Shown here: piece after piece, positions 1 through 11,728 of the stretch
Layout: every line of letters starts with the position of its first letter
How positions within the stretch are numbered: the stretch's first letter is position 1
Assembly: GCA_905221605.1 (NCBI GenBank)
Contig: CAJNDS010002570.1
Span: forward strand, 236,969-300,968
Direction of reading: 5' to 3'
Length of the DNA: 64,000 bases
DNA from: Symbiodinium natans
Taxonomy: Eukaryota > Sar > Dinophyceae > Suessiales > Symbiodiniaceae
The notes under the pieces: model-generated
What the model saw: the letters and a program-made list of their open reading frames with translations, nothing else
Told to the model about the DNA's origin: nothing
Database searches by the model: none
Made by a program: the position numbers and the translations under genes

Positions 1-3000
1 TAAAGCTTTTCGTGTTGTGCTTGTGGTCACGAGGCCACAGAAAGCATTGATGTTCAAACCCTTCATGTCAGGTGATAGCGGCTGGCATGCGGTATCAAGA
101 GTGCCGTGTTTGTGAGTCGTTTTTGTGCCAGCACTGTGCGGGCCTGGTGTGCTGCTGTTGTTTCTAGGCTGCCGTTTCCAAGCACTGCAAGCTCACGGCC
201 CAAGAGCCAAATGCCAATCGCAGCTTGAAAGACCCATGTCGAAAACATTGGCTGAGCCGCGTGAGCTGCTGATGCCTCATGCTGACGTTATCTTTGTGCC
301 AGTTCCAAATTGAGGCTGCGTGCCCGAGTGCTTGTTTCGCCGGAGGTAGAGGAGTTGGTGAAGACTTTGCAGCGCAGAGGCTGGGTCTCTCGACTACGGC
401 CATGGGGCAACACAAGCTGCGGTGATAATTGGATTGAACCCCAAACTTTGCCCTAAACCCTTTGGTCTTGTATTGTAGTCCCTAAGCTGCTCAAAGTAAC
501 AAGCCCTGAATTCCAAGTCTGGCCCTGATGTTGTTTGTGAGTGCAATGCGATGCGAGCTACCTTCATCTTTTGGCTGGCATGCTTCGTTGTGATGCTTTG
601 TGGACTGCGTCTCCACAGATGTATATACACACACAGTTTTATTGTATGTGTCCATACAGTGCACATGTATTTGCATCTTCGTATTTGTATCTCCGTACAT
701 GTGCACATTGTGTGTATATGTGTGTGTGTGTACGTCTCATATTGTGTATATGCGTATACGTCTGCAAAGTATTTCTGGAGCGAGCTGGTCGCAGAACCTG
801 TGGCACAAGGTAGCAAGTCAACAGTTGCGTTGCTATCGCCCATGGTGATTCTTGTAGAAGGGATCGGAGTCTTTATTGATTCAGTTTTTAAGGCGTGGGA
901 TGTTCGTGGATTTGTAAGGTTCGAGGATTCCGGGGTTACCAGAATTGCAGGTTGTCCACGACAAGTGCAAGTCGGCATGTCAATGGTTTGCCAGGGAGTC
1001 TGAACTCAGCGAGGTCCGGAGCTCGGAAAGTTGGAAATGGGACCTGAGCCAGACAACATTCCTTCAGCTGGCTGCATCTTGCAATGGAGGAGTTTGAAAA
1101 CATCCGAGCTCAGCAGCGCTTGCTTCAGTGAGTGTGTTCTCTGAGGAGAATGCTGCGCTTCGCGACTGTCGTGGATCTCAGCTAACCTCAGATTAGTCCC
1201 GAACTGGGATACTTCATTGCATCATGTGCAGCCGAGCTCACGCAAGTGATTGGTTGCCGAGGCCTCGAGTCCATCGGAGTGTGGCAGGCCCCATGTAGTG
1301 CTTCCTGCTGAGGGCCACTAAGGGCTTCATGCTGTAATAAAGCAACAAGCCTAGGGGGGCTTGTTATGGAAGGCAGTTCTGAGCCGCTTGCATCCGCGCC
1401 GCTTCCAGAGAGTCCTCAGCCAGCCCAGAAGCTCGGAGTTTGTGATGAAGTGCTTCGAAGCGCATGGAAACGCATCTCATCTCCGCCAGATCCAATACTG
1501 TAGCAGCCAATAGCAGTGTCACGGGTCAAAGCTGAGGCACCCACTGTCACATACGCATCAGCAAGCAGCCCTGGAGGTCATGATAAAATCGTTGACAGAA
1601 TGTGATGGCAAAAAAATGGCAGAACGGCTTCTGTGCTTTTGACAGACAGGCGGTGCGAAGAACAGACGATTGCTAGCTCATCGCTCTAGAGTTCTGGAAT
1701 GGCGGACGAGCTTTCGAACACAGCCCCAACGGTCATCTCACATGGATCATCGCAGTCTTGGAGATTCGGAGGCCATCGTCCATCTGCCCGATTCTGCTGG
1801 CATCGCGCAGGCTGCTCGGGGCGATGCTGTCAGCCCGCCGGAGTCTGGTGCTCAAGCGTTGGAAGCTGCAACAAGCGGGAAGGTTCAAGCACTCGTGACG
1901 CCTCAGCTTCAAGGTTGGATCGTCTTTTCCCGGCATCCATCTACGTTGCAGGTGCGCGAAGAGGGTGCAGTGCAGAAGGATGCAGTGCAGAAGCATGTAG
2001 AAGATCTCAGAAGCACGCTGATCTTGCCTCTGGTGTGGTTCAGTACTCTGTGTCTCTCTCCCTAGAACACTCCTGTCATATGTGAGTCCTTACGTTTTGG
2101 TCGCTTCAAGCCACGAGAGCCTTGTAACGCAGAGGTGGAGCTGGCAGTGTCTCGAACCGCCCCCTGCTCCCGCTGGAGTGCTTCAGCCACTGCCTTGGAA
2201 TTCCAGAACTCTCGAAACTATAAATAACCACTACTATCCAGCACATTCCGATGGCTTCGGTGTTGCCTCCAGCTACGGGGCAATGTGATACCCGCACCCC
2301 TACGCTGCAGCCCCGCTGTGCTCCGAACTGAGACCATGTGCGGGCTGTGCGAAATGCTGCACAGAATGTTTGCATAAGTGATGTCTATTAGGGTCTCCCC
2401 GCATTTAGAACAAGTCAGCGTCGCAGTTTACCATACATAATGTCTGCCCAAGGCTCATGAACCTAGCAGCCTGTGGGCTCAAGAACTGCGCTGCACGCAG
2501 ACCTGCATGCCGAATGACGGGTTTTGGCTCTTCTTTTTCGATAGTGTGTACGCTGTCACTGCACATGTGGGAATGCTTGAGCGGGCACAGATATTTTGAA
2601 AGTGTGGGGCATGTTAGCTTTGTTCTTGCCTCTCCCATCAAAGCATCTCAAAGCTGGACCGCAGGAACATCTGATGATCAGCTCTCCCTGTTGCCGTCTG
2701 TAAGTAGTTATGTTGCTGGCTTCGTGGTCGTTCACGGGCCAGCGCTCGTTGTTGTCACACTTTCGGAGGGTCGCTTCTCCTGCCTCCAAAGGTCAAGACC
2801 TGAACCGCCAAGCAAAGACAAAGGCAAAGGCAAAGACAACGACAAACACAAGGACTTGGCCAAAGACTTGGCCAAGAAACATGTTGTTTTCAGGTTTGGG
2901 TCTCCTTCTTATAGAGGTGGCACAACTTCAATTTCTTTCTCAAGGGCTGCGGGAGAACAGAGAAAGAGACTTTTCGGTGCTGATGGTTCAGAAAGCCTTT

Positions 3001-5098
3001 CCTAGGGAGTTCAAGGACAGGTCGTTACCGAGGAGTAGCTTGGCTTTATGAAAGGTTTCCGGAACAGGATGCGCAGCTGAGGATTGCGTCTCCTGGCGTC
3101 ATCAGCGGCTGGGGGAGGCTTTGTTGTTCGCTACGGCTCTACTTCAAACGGGGTTTGTTGTAAATCCAGACTTTTAGATCTATACTAGCACCGGCCGTAG
3201 GCAGGATGCGCAATCACACCAGACATAGGCCAGCAGCCAGGTACACAGATTCTAGCACTTGGCACTAGTGCCTGCTCTAGGACCATTTTCCTGAGCCATG
3301 AAAAATCCCGAACCTTGCATCAGGATTTCGCACTACCAGGGCCGTTCCGATCGCCACGCAATGTGCTTGGACCTGCGCGACAACCCCGTTTGCGTTGGCA
3401 CAACTGAATGAGACTGAAGTCCGCATAACCCATGTGGCATCGCAAGTCTTGTCTCCGTCGGGTCCCACCCGCGTCCCTCCCCGCCCTCACAAGTAGGCGT
3501 TGGCTTGGAGCTCACGCCACCCTCATACGTAGGCTTTGGCATTTGAATACAAGTTCTTTGCTTAGACTTCTCAGCACCCTTTGAACATCTTTTCTGAGAC
3601 CCTCTGAGAGGAGCTCCATACGGTGAAAAGGTGACGGTTGCTTCAAGCCTTTGGAATCTGAACACAACATAATGTCATAGCACCATATAACACCTCTGCA
3701 ATTGAAGGCAAACAGGTTTCCCCGAACTCCTCAACAATCTACATCTTTTCGCGCGAAGCTAGGCTTTGTGCACACATGCAGCCGCGCAGGCTCCCAGCAA
3801 GCAGACCCTGGCGCAGCGTCGACTGCAGCTGATGAGCAAAACGTTGAAGGCGATTGGGTGACGCATGTCATGCTTAAGAGGTGACTGTCAGATTGCACGA
3901 CTGCTGTACTACTGCTGTACGGATGTTGAAGTTGCCGTATGGGTGGCATGCTGTAGAAAAATAGATCCAAAGTTGCAATTGGATGACTCAACTGCTCTAG
4001 CGGAACATGAGCAGAAGGCGAAAGGTCTGAGCTCACTAAGCCTGTTCCGGGTACAGCGCATTGATGCTAAAGCGAGCTTCGCACCTGTGGTGCCCATTTT
4101 CAACTGGTCTGACCTGCCCAGGACACAAGGACTGTAGTGTCGGGTGTGGTGTTACATTATTTGGAGTCCTGGGGATTGGCAATTCTACTCATTCCAGCCT
4201 GGGAGAGGACTAGTTGCTTGCTGTTTGTCACCCACCCCCAGCATGTCTCCGCCTGCATGCCCTGTGCCTTAACAATTGGGCCACAAGCCTTCCGGGGTCC
4301 GGAGTCGTATGCAAAGACCCAAGTAGGGTTCGCATAAAGAACAGGCATGTTATGCATCGTAAGAGACATCGCGCCTGGTGGGCAGAAGACTTGTGGAGAG
4401 AGAGGCACCTGACCATTGTGCAGACGACGTGCAGACGATGCAGCAGTGCGTGAGCTGTTCTCGAGCTCTGCGCCAATGCCCACGTGAGCAGAATTCATTA
4501 CGCGGAGACTGCTGGCATGTTTTCCAGTTCAGGGTGACTTTTCCACGTGCGTGAATGCACACCGCGTGAACAGATTAGCACGAACCTCGTTCATCGCGCC
4601 AAGCCCTTTCAGTGCCATCACAGCATATGCCGGATGCTCGCACTTGGCTTTGGGTCTTGCAAACCAACGTCATGTGTCATAGATGCCCGTAAAAGGGACC
4701 GCCAGGGCCGCCAGGGGCAGGCAGGCAGCGCTGCCAGCAATGTGGAAGGATTCAGGTGTAAAGCTTGTGGGTTTAGGAGCTCTAGTAGTGAGGGTTTTTT
4801 GATGTACGCTGTTGCCTTGACGTCGCCGGCACTGAGCAGGTGATGCCAGTGCCAGGTATAGCCATGCAGATGTGTGCCCTAAACCTCAGGCTTAAGGTTG
4901 CAAGAGGATGAATGCTAGGCCTACTCTTGGACAGCGCCTTTACATGAGCAAAGCAAGAGCAAGACTCTGCGGCAACAACTGTTAATACTTGCTGCAGGTA
5001 CCGAACAAGCAGAGCGACACCACAAGCTCCGAGCAACATGCATGGCAACAAACTAGAAGACGATTGGCCCGAAAGCATCGACTTGCCGTGCGTTGACT
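1..5098. other. No supportable gene; unique sequence
   Basis: I see no recognisable gene here. Several open frames of 60-190 codons exist on both strands, but none shows a domain, a repeated motif or coding character that persists. The longest open stretches between 400 and 1000 overlap a TG/TA-rich segment (about 600-770) that stays open by composition. A short lysine- and aspartate-rich stretch near 2810-2880 comes from repeats of AAAGACAAAGGC type and is likewise compositional. Unlike the rest of the window, this part has almost no TTTAGGG/CCCTAAA units. Undetected small exons are possible. Confidence 0.5.
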
Positions 5099-5335
5099 CT
5101 ATGCACTTGACTCTCTGCGCTCGAACTGTATGCACTTGGACAAGTGTATGCACTTATATGGTTGCATACTCACTTGTATACTGCACTTGTATACCGGACG
5201 TGTATGCACTTGAACTTCATGGCATTCAAGTGTGTTGAGTTGAATGCCATGCACTTGTGGTCAACTCTTTCACTTCATTGGCATTCAATACATCTGAAGT
5301 AAACGGACTTGAGCTGTATGAACTTCACTTGCATG
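5099..5335. repeat. Degenerate TATGCACTTG-type short repeat
   Basis: Variants of a ten-base word (TATGCACTTG, GTATACTGCACTTG, GCATTCAAGTG) recur about ten times in this stretch with irregular spacing. An inverted repeat lies inside it. No coding role is apparent. Confidence 0.55.
5218..5251. repeat. Perfect 12-bp inverted repeat
   Basis: CATGGCATTCAA (5218-5229) is followed after a 10-base loop by its exact reverse complement TTGAATGCCATG (5240-5251). It could form a stem-loop in DNA or RNA. It sits inside the TATGCACTTG-type repeat and has no adjacent gene that would suggest a terminator or operator. Confidence 0.6.
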
Positions 5336-5618
5336 CACCCGACTCGGCTGTGCACGTCCAATCCGCGAATCTATGAACGAAAAGACAACAACATCTAACG
5401 CGAGAGCCGTCAGCCATGAGCATCATCGGCAGTCGCTCTGAAGCCCAAGCTCATAGTCCAGAGCGCCTGTCAGGAAGCAAGAACTTAGCATGCACGCATG
5501 TAGAGCATCCGGTTTAATGCGTGACGGCACATACGCTTTCATGCTGCAGGAAGGAATCTAAGCAGTGATGTCTCTTTTTTTTTTCTTGGGCTGGCGTACT
5601 CCTGTCTCTGGAAACTGG

Positions 5619-5923
5619 AAGGTTTTCGAGGCCCCGGAATTCGAGTCCCAAGATAATTGCGAGGTTTTCGACATCCCGGATTTCGAGTCCCACGATATTT
5701 GCGAGGTTTTCGAGGCCCCGGAATTCGAGTCCCACGAAATTTGCGAGGTCTTCGAGGAATTCGAGTCCCACGATATTTGCGATGGTTTCGAAAACATCCC
5801 GGAATTCGAGTCCCACGATATTTGCGAGGTGGTCGAGGCCCCGGAATTCGAGTCCCACGATATTTGCGAGGGTTTCGACATCCCGGAATTCGAGTCCCAC
5901 GAAATTTGCGTGGTTTTCGACGG
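5619..5923 (+). repeat. 42-bp tandem repeat, in frame as a 14-residue unit
   Basis: About seven copies of a 42-base unit built on GAATTCGAGTCCCACGATAT. Because 42 is a multiple of three, the + strand frame stays open (5565-6059) and reads as a 14-residue unit of the type VFEAPEFESHDICE with variants DIPDF and VVEAPEF. One copy is 6 bases shorter and the next is 3 longer, so length changes keep the frame. This could be a repeat protein segment or a minisatellite that happens to be open; the minus strand is also open across most of it, which weakens the coding reading. No known domain is recognised. Confidence 0.6.
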
Positions 5924-5939
5924 CTGTCCTAGAAGCTCG

Positions 5940-6172
5940 CGCCGGCCCTATTCAGTACTACTTTTGTACTACAAAGATGGATTTGGAGAGGGGGGCTCTC
6001 CGAAAAGCCTGCGCCGGCCATATTCAGTAGTACTGCTGTGCTACAGAGGAGGATTTTGAGAGCCTAAAAGAGCGCACCGACCCTATACAGTACTACTTTG
6101 TACTACAGAGGAGGATTTCAGAGCCCAAACCGGCCTAGACAGTACTACTTTTGTACTACAAAGGATGTTTTC
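5940..6172. repeat. Tandem repeat, about 50-70 bp, CAGTACTACTTTTGTACTAC core
   Basis: Four diverged copies of a unit containing CGGCCCTATTCAGTACTACT followed by TTTGTACTACAAAG and a GAGAGCC or GAGGATTT segment. The core TAGTAC...GTACTA is itself palindromic. It lies directly between two other unrelated tandem arrays. Confidence 0.6.
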
Positions 6173-6187
6173 GGTCACAAAAAAATG

Positions 6188-6610
6188 CAAAAACACGACG
6201 GTTTTGGCACCGCGACCACGCCGAAACCCGCAGAGGGGTTGCGTTTGTATGTCACAAAACGCAAAAACACGACAGTTTTGGCACCGCGACCACGCCCAAA
6301 CCCGCAGAGGGTTGACCCGCGCCCGCAAAAATGTGCAAAAAACGACGGTTTTAGCACCGTGACCATGCCGACACCCGCAGAGGGTTGTCCGCGGCCAGCA
6401 AGAAACGCAAAAACAACGACGGTTTTAGCGCCGCGACCACGCCCAAACCCGCAGAGGGTTGACCCGCGCCCGCAAAAATGTGCAAAAAACGACGGTTTTA
6501 GCACCGCGACCACACCGAAACCCGCAGAGGGTTGTCCGCGCACAGCAAGAAACGCAAAGAAACGACGGTTTTAGCATTGCGACCACGCCGAGACCCGCAG
6601 AGGGTTGCAA
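6188..6610. repeat. Tandem repeat, about 72 bp, six copies
   Basis: Six copies of a roughly 70-73 base unit with the core ACGACGGTTTTAGCACCGCG, then ACCACGCC(G/C)AAACCCGCAGAGGGTTG and a variable spacer ending AAAAATGTGC or AAGAAACGC. Two alternating spacer types suggest a higher-order dimer. Both strands show open frames of 60-160 codons that follow the repeat and are not taken as genes. Confidence 0.7.
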
Positions 6611-7980
6611 TCCCGATTGACGACGTCAACCCAGCCCGCCGCCTGAAAAAGAGTAATTTTAATTACGAAATGTAGGACTGGGTACGAAGGTCTATTAAAT
6701 TCTACTAAAATCTCGTAAATTCGATTAAATTGTACTAAATACTAAAATCTCGTGAATTCTACTCTATGCATTAGTGGGTGCATGGGCCTCTTTATGGGCA
6801 TGGGTCTGTTGGGACAGATTTCATGCGTCCGGACTATACAAAAAGTTCCCCCGAACTATTTACAAAACTGGCCGAACAATTCATAAATCATCCGGAACCG
6901 CTCGGAACCGTTCTGGACTGTTTGTAACCGTGTTGCGAGACACCATCGCAGACAAGCGCAACCCACCATGTCGGACGTTCTTCGACTGAGGGATTCATGT
7001 TCTGCTTTTCTCATGTTTTCATATGCCCTCGATGCGAGTACTGGGGCCACGCGCTAAGGCGTGCCATCCGAAAAAAGGGATCACGAGATTCGAGTGCCCT
7101 TTGGCGAATTCCTTTAAACTAGGGGAGACTCAACTTGGGCTTGGACTCCGGGTCGCAATCAGACTTATGAGTGACGCGCCGAAAGCTCGCGCCTTTCCTA
7201 TCTGACTCGTTCGCCAATTGGTGTCGCAGCATAGATACATTAGTGAAGGTTCATGTGTGCTTGCGAAGTCGCGAGTTGGGGCCTTCGGAGCCTTGGGAGG
7301 CCCGGTTGAGAGGCGCAGGTTGGATACGCAGAGGCCGAGTTACGACTTTCTGCAGCCGTTTTGACTTGAGTCGATTTCACAGCTCGCACACTCTCACACT
7401 CACGAAGACGCAGAGTCACACACAGACACAAACACACATGCGCTAGAAGTCCAGGTATGTAGACGGCCCCGGGCATCTTTTGCCACATGGGGTTTGTGTC
7501 AAAGCCGACAGCTCCCCTTCGTTTGAAGTTTCTCTTCAGCAAGCGTGTGAAACAGTGGGTGTCGAGTCAGTAGCGGCGCTTGATTCACAGCCTCGCGCAC
7601 ACGTACACACCATTGCACACCCACACACTTGCGCAACGGGTGTCTGCCAGTCGTGCAATGATGTCACGGACAGGGACGAGCTTCAGGCCGGGTGCTAAGC
7701 TTTCAACTAGCAATCCCCCAACGCAGACGTCATCAATCTGTAAACTCGCTGTCTATGATTTGAAGTCGATTGTCGTAGTATAAACCCCTTTCTTTGGGGG
7801 CGACCATCTTTTTATCCCCGAGGCCCTAAACAGCTCCCCCCAACCTAGTGAGCCTGAGCTGTAAACCCTGGAGACCAAAAACCCTAAACCTGACAGGGCT
7901 TCCCCAGGTCATCCCGGATCCCTGTGCCTCCTAGGTCCTAAACCCTAAACCCCTATAAAGCCGAAACCCCGAAAACAAAG
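6611..7980. other. No supportable gene; short A/T-rich patch
   Basis: 6640-6760 is AT-rich with repeated TACTAAAATCTCGT(A/G)AATTC words. 7370-7640 carries CACACA/ACACTC-rich low-complexity sequence. From about 7800 the first CCCTAAA-type units appear and lead into the candidate exon at 7981. No gene is recognised. Confidence 0.45.
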
Positions 7981-8046
7981 CCCGATGACCCCGAGCAGGT
8001 CGAGGTGGCCAAAGAGGCACGCCGGCGCGAGGGAGAGGTCCGCAAG
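7981..8046 (+). CDS. Candidate exon, unknown protein
   Basis: A short open segment bounded by a possible acceptor (ACAAAG at 7975-7980) and a GT after 8047. It reads PDDPEQVEVAKEARRREGEV plus RK, a charged helical sequence typical of real coding DNA. CCCTAAA-type units precede it, like the better supported exons further along. The protein it belongs to is not identified; a helical repeat or coiled coil is possible. Support is composition and context only. Confidence 0.4.
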
Positions 8047-8548
8047 GGTTTTGGTTTGGCCGGGAGTTCGGGGCTTATAGGGTTCACAGAAGGTTTCGGC
8101 TTTGTAGGCTTCAGGCTGGGTGCAGGATTCACAGGGCTTGTGGTTAGTAGGGTTTAAGGTTCAGGGTTTCGGAGATTGGCGGTTTAGGAGCGGCTTATGA
8201 GGTTTGGGGTCAGGGGTTGTACGGGGGCAGCGCTGGGGAAGGCAAGAATGCATTTTGGACCTGAAGTCAAAAGTGTCGTTTGGAATCCTTGTTGCAAGGT
8301 CCTGAACAGCAACCCAGTCTTGAGCCGGTCTGGATTGCGAAAGCCTGCATGCCCTGCAACTTTGGGCAATACTTCGAGGAATGTTCTACTGTGCTTTACC
8401 CCAACTACAACTGCATCAGGGGACTAAGGGCGCTGCTGCGTAAGTGCAGTTCTCATCGGGCTAGTGCCCCCCTGAACGTCCAAGTGGAGGCCTGAAGGCT
8501 CCGGTCAGGAGGGTGTTGGCCGGATCCTGTTGGGCTTGTTATTCCGTG

Positions 8549-8647
8549 CAGTCCGTTCAGGGTATTTTCCCCAAGTCAATCAAAATCCGAGCTGGACCAA
8601 CCCTGAACAGAATTGCACAAAGCCAGGCAGCGCAATCCGTGCTGCTG
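8549..8647. repeat. Diverged duplicate segment, copy 1
   Basis: Shares CAGTCCGTTCAG, a CCCCAAG-CAAT segment, CGAGCT-GACCAA and then GAACAGAATTGCACAAAGCC with 9650-9743. The copies have diverged but align along their length, so this is a dispersed or locally duplicated sequence of unknown type. Confidence 0.65.
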
Positions 8648-9649
8648 GGGCGTGAGGCGCGGGCCTTCATGTTGGCCGTTTGGAGGTTTCAGGGGTTGAG
8701 GACGATTTTTATGGAGAGTTCGTCGGAGGAGCCTGCCGAGGCGCGCCTTTATCTGTGCCCCGTAAACTCCAGTGTCCCAAATGGTGAAAATCCTTGCACA
8801 AACGCTTCAGAGGCACTCTGCACTCCTTCCTCCAAGCGCTCGTCCCTGCACATGCCAGCGCAGCTCTCAAGTAACAGCTCTTCTATACTTTCGCTTGAGG
8901 GTCCTGCTGGAACCCGCTACAGGTAAAGTCTGACCTTCGGAACCGAACGTTGGCTTAAGGGCTGGTTGTTGAATGCCAAGCTCACTGTTGACACGAGAAA
9001 ACATGAAGCGACTTACCGTTAACGCCACCGAAACAAGGTAGGCCGCGATTTGGCCCTGGCTTGTAAGTAAGGACTCCCTGGTGTCACCAGGCAGCACATT
9101 GGCCTGGCACTTAGATTTGCCACAGGCTTGGGGTTTGAGGCCTCAAGTGAACTTTAGTGAGTACTGTAGCGTGTACATTGGAGTTTGAGGCTACAGGGGC
9201 TCATCTCGGGGTGTCGGGGTGTCGGGGTCTTGAATCGTCTTTTCAGTTTGGATTTCAGATGCAGGGTTTCGGGACGGCATTCTTCACTTGAAAGTCCTTT
9301 TGTGAGCCATGACTTAAACCATGTTGGCAGAGACGTAGTTACGTAGTTCTGAACTTGGGGATTCCCCTCAAGCTTCTGTTCTGGGAGCACTCTGGGGGCT
9401 CGGGGCGCTTTTGCTCACAGGCTGCAGTGAAATTCTAAGGCCCGGGAACCCAAGAGCCGCAGTCATACTCTCCAGCAATACCAATTGGCCTAAGACGTTA
9501 ACAGTGGTACCTAGACCTCCTTCGATCGATCAGAGCTGAGGCAGAAACGCCCACGCCGCACGAGGACCTGAAACGTGCGGTTGGATGGACTTGAGGATTT
9601 CGGGGAAGCGGGAGGGAGTTGGCTGCGTCCTGTTAATTCCTATGAGGCC

Positions 9650-9743
9650 GTTCAGTCCGTTCAGCACGCCCCAAGGCAATCTCGAATTACGAGCTAGACC
9701 AATTTTGAACAGAATTGCACAAAGCCAGGCCGCACAAGCAGTA
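9650..9743. repeat. Diverged duplicate segment, copy 2
   Basis: Partner of 8549-8647; the best conserved stretch is GAACAGAATTGCACAAAGCC. Same orientation, 1.1 kb apart. No terminal repeats or coding capacity are visible. Confidence 0.65.
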
Positions 9744-10929
9744 GACTTTGGCCCTGCAGCCTTCAACATCCTGCAAGCCCCCGCAAAAAGAATGTCTGCC
9801 CTTTGCGACCACCTATTATGAAGGCCACAAAGTCAATCTTGGCCATGGAGGCGGGCTTTTTTGTAGGGCTTGCGACGTGCGTTATAGAAGGATCAGGGAT
9901 TGTGTACAGGTTGTGAGTTTAACATGTACAGGTTCGGGCGCGGGCCATCAATGGGCCTTCAACCCCAAACCCGAAACCCTTGGTATGAGCGTCGCGCAAT
10001 GGCAGGGCCCTGCTCTTTATGCTATGCGCCTGTACCCCAGAATTACCCCTAAAAGTCCATGGAGTCGACCGTTGAGGAGCGCAACATAGAAAATGCTACC
10101 ATTCGACAGCAAAGAGCTCACGTTCAAGAACCAGACCAAACCAAGTTTCATGACGCGAGAACTGATTCGTGGATCGTTCTTTGTTTCGCTTGTGCAGTAG
10201 TCGCTCAAAGTAGTGTACTGTGTGCCGATTACCACTCCTCTGTGAGCAGCGGCGAAAACACATGGGTTCCACTAAGGAACACATTTTGCATGGAACGGGC
10301 ACGTCTTACGCACTTCTTCTGAAGCCCCAAAACAATACCTAAGAACAACCAAAACACAAAGCACGTTGACGCATACCTGCAGCACCTAAATTTTTAAGCA
10401 GAACATGGCGCGAACTCAGCACAAGTTCTAGCAACATTTCTCGATTTTTGTGCATGCTGTCCTTGCGCAGGGTGGTCCCCATGCTTATCTCCCCTCAGGG
10501 TTCTCTCTGTTTAGGCCGGGCGACCTCCAAACCCTCCCGGGCTCTTGAATACACCTGCACTGGAGATGCGGGCGCCGATCTAGATGACAGGTCCTTTGCT
10601 ACCTACATCATACGGCGCATACTAAGTGGAAGTAGAGCAGAAGGCCACGATGCAGGCAAGCCCTTTTGGGGCTGGGGTTCTGCTTGAAGGCATCGCCCAA
10701 CACCCTGGATCGAGGCTCCCCACATCCTTCTGCCGGAGATCCTGTCACGGAGGAGCAACACTGAACCCAAAAACCCAAACTCTAGAACCCCTTGAGCCCC
10801 GAAAACATTTTCGCAACCCAATAGACCCAGAAAAGCCAAACTCCAAAGTGTTGAAGGGCCCTCCTAAACCCTCAGACCCCTGACCCACAAAACTTCCGCT
10901 TAATAGTTCTTAATATTAACATAGCCACA

Positions 10930-11040
10930 TTGGGGGCGGGGGCGGGGCCGGGGGCGGGCGGGGGCGGGGGGGCCTCGGGGGCATGGGGGCCAGGTGAGGG
11001 CGATTGGAGGGGGGGTCAGGAGGCACCGGCGGTGGCGGAA
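10930..11040 (+). repeat. G-rich low-complexity block (GGGGGCGGGGGC type)
   Basis: A run of G tracts separated by single C or A bases (GGGGGCGGGGGCGGGGCC and similar), strongly strand-asymmetric and with quadruplex potential. Both strands are open here only because of composition (Gly/Ala on +, Pro/Arg on -). Confidence 0.6.
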
Positions 11041-11249
11041 GCATCGCCTCGACGCCGGGACCGGGCGCGGCTGCCCGCTCCGGCCCGTGGTGGTCAGGCG
11101 GGGCGGGGAATGGCTGCATGGAACTTCAGAATTTGCATCATGCGTCAACGCCCCTACACGAACTCTTGCTCGTCCTGCTCAGTGGTGAGCTCCAAGCTCT
11201 TCGCCTCCTGCGCGGGCATTTGGCCGGGCAACAGAAGGGTTCAAAGAGT

Positions 11250-11310
11250 AGGATCCCTTGTTAAGAAGGACCCCAATAAGGTACCCGCAATATCGTAAAC
11301 CCCCATAAAT
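11250..11310 (+). repeat. Dispersed repeat family A, partial copy
   Basis: Contains AAGGACCCCAATAAGGTACC followed by a segment ending GTAAACCCCCAT. The same word series recurs at 24056 and 34730, and related pieces lie at 49213 and 50815. Function unknown. Confidence 0.65.
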
Positions 11311-11683
11311 TTGGGTAAAGCGGAAGTCTGTTGCGCTGAAGATGAGGCTTGTACCATGAAAGAAACATCTGGAGGTTGTTAGTCTTGGTGACCTTATTTA
11401 GGCAGTTTAGGCTCCGGTATGCTCCGGTGCTAGGGCGGGTGAGGGGGAGTGGGGCCTGGGCAACTCGTCGCCCCCGATGCGGTGGACTGTGAACTCTAGG
11501 CATAAATCGGACATGCATGTCCGCTGTTTTTGGTTCAAGGTTTTGGGTTTAGGATTTATGGAACACAAGAAGTCGGGTCTGACTCTGCATCTACAACCTT
11601 TGAAACGGAAGGCATCACCCTGCACCCGGAACTAAACCCTAAACCCTAAGCCCTGAACCCTAAACCCTAAGCCCTCCTGGAAG

Positions 11684-11728
11684 GAAACTGCGGATCGCTT
11701 GGCCGAGCGCCTGTCGAACATTCCCCAG
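11684..11728 (+). CDS. Candidate exon, unknown protein
   Basis: After an AAG acceptor the frame reads ETADRLAERLSNIPQ and can end at a GC donor (GCCTCA). Telomere-like CCCTAAA units lie upstream (11631-11670) and TTTAGGG units downstream (from about 11755), the same flanking order seen at most well supported exons. The parent gene is not identified. Confidence 0.4.

Larger units (their letters stand above)
8047..11683. other. Spacer or intron with degenerate telomere-like units and duplicated segments
   Basis: No confident gene. TTTAGGG-like units occur at 8050-8200 and CCCTAAA-like units near 10760-10880 and 11630-11675. Two diverged copies of a segment of about 95 bases lie at 8549 and 9650. 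A G-rich block occupies 10930-11040. Open frames at 8513-8926 and 9748-10089 run through the duplicated segments and show no domain. Confidence 0.4.

Noticed and set aside
394-1003. Overlapping open frames of 150-194 codons on both strands
   Set aside because: They depend on TG/TA-rich low-complexity sequence at 600-770 and have no domain or codon signal.
5514-6610. CRISPR-like array
   Set aside because: Units are contiguous tandem repeats without unique spacers, in a eukaryotic setting.
10900-11298. Proline/arginine-rich (-) and glycine-rich (+) frames at the G-rich block
   Set aside because: Open by base composition only; no motif.
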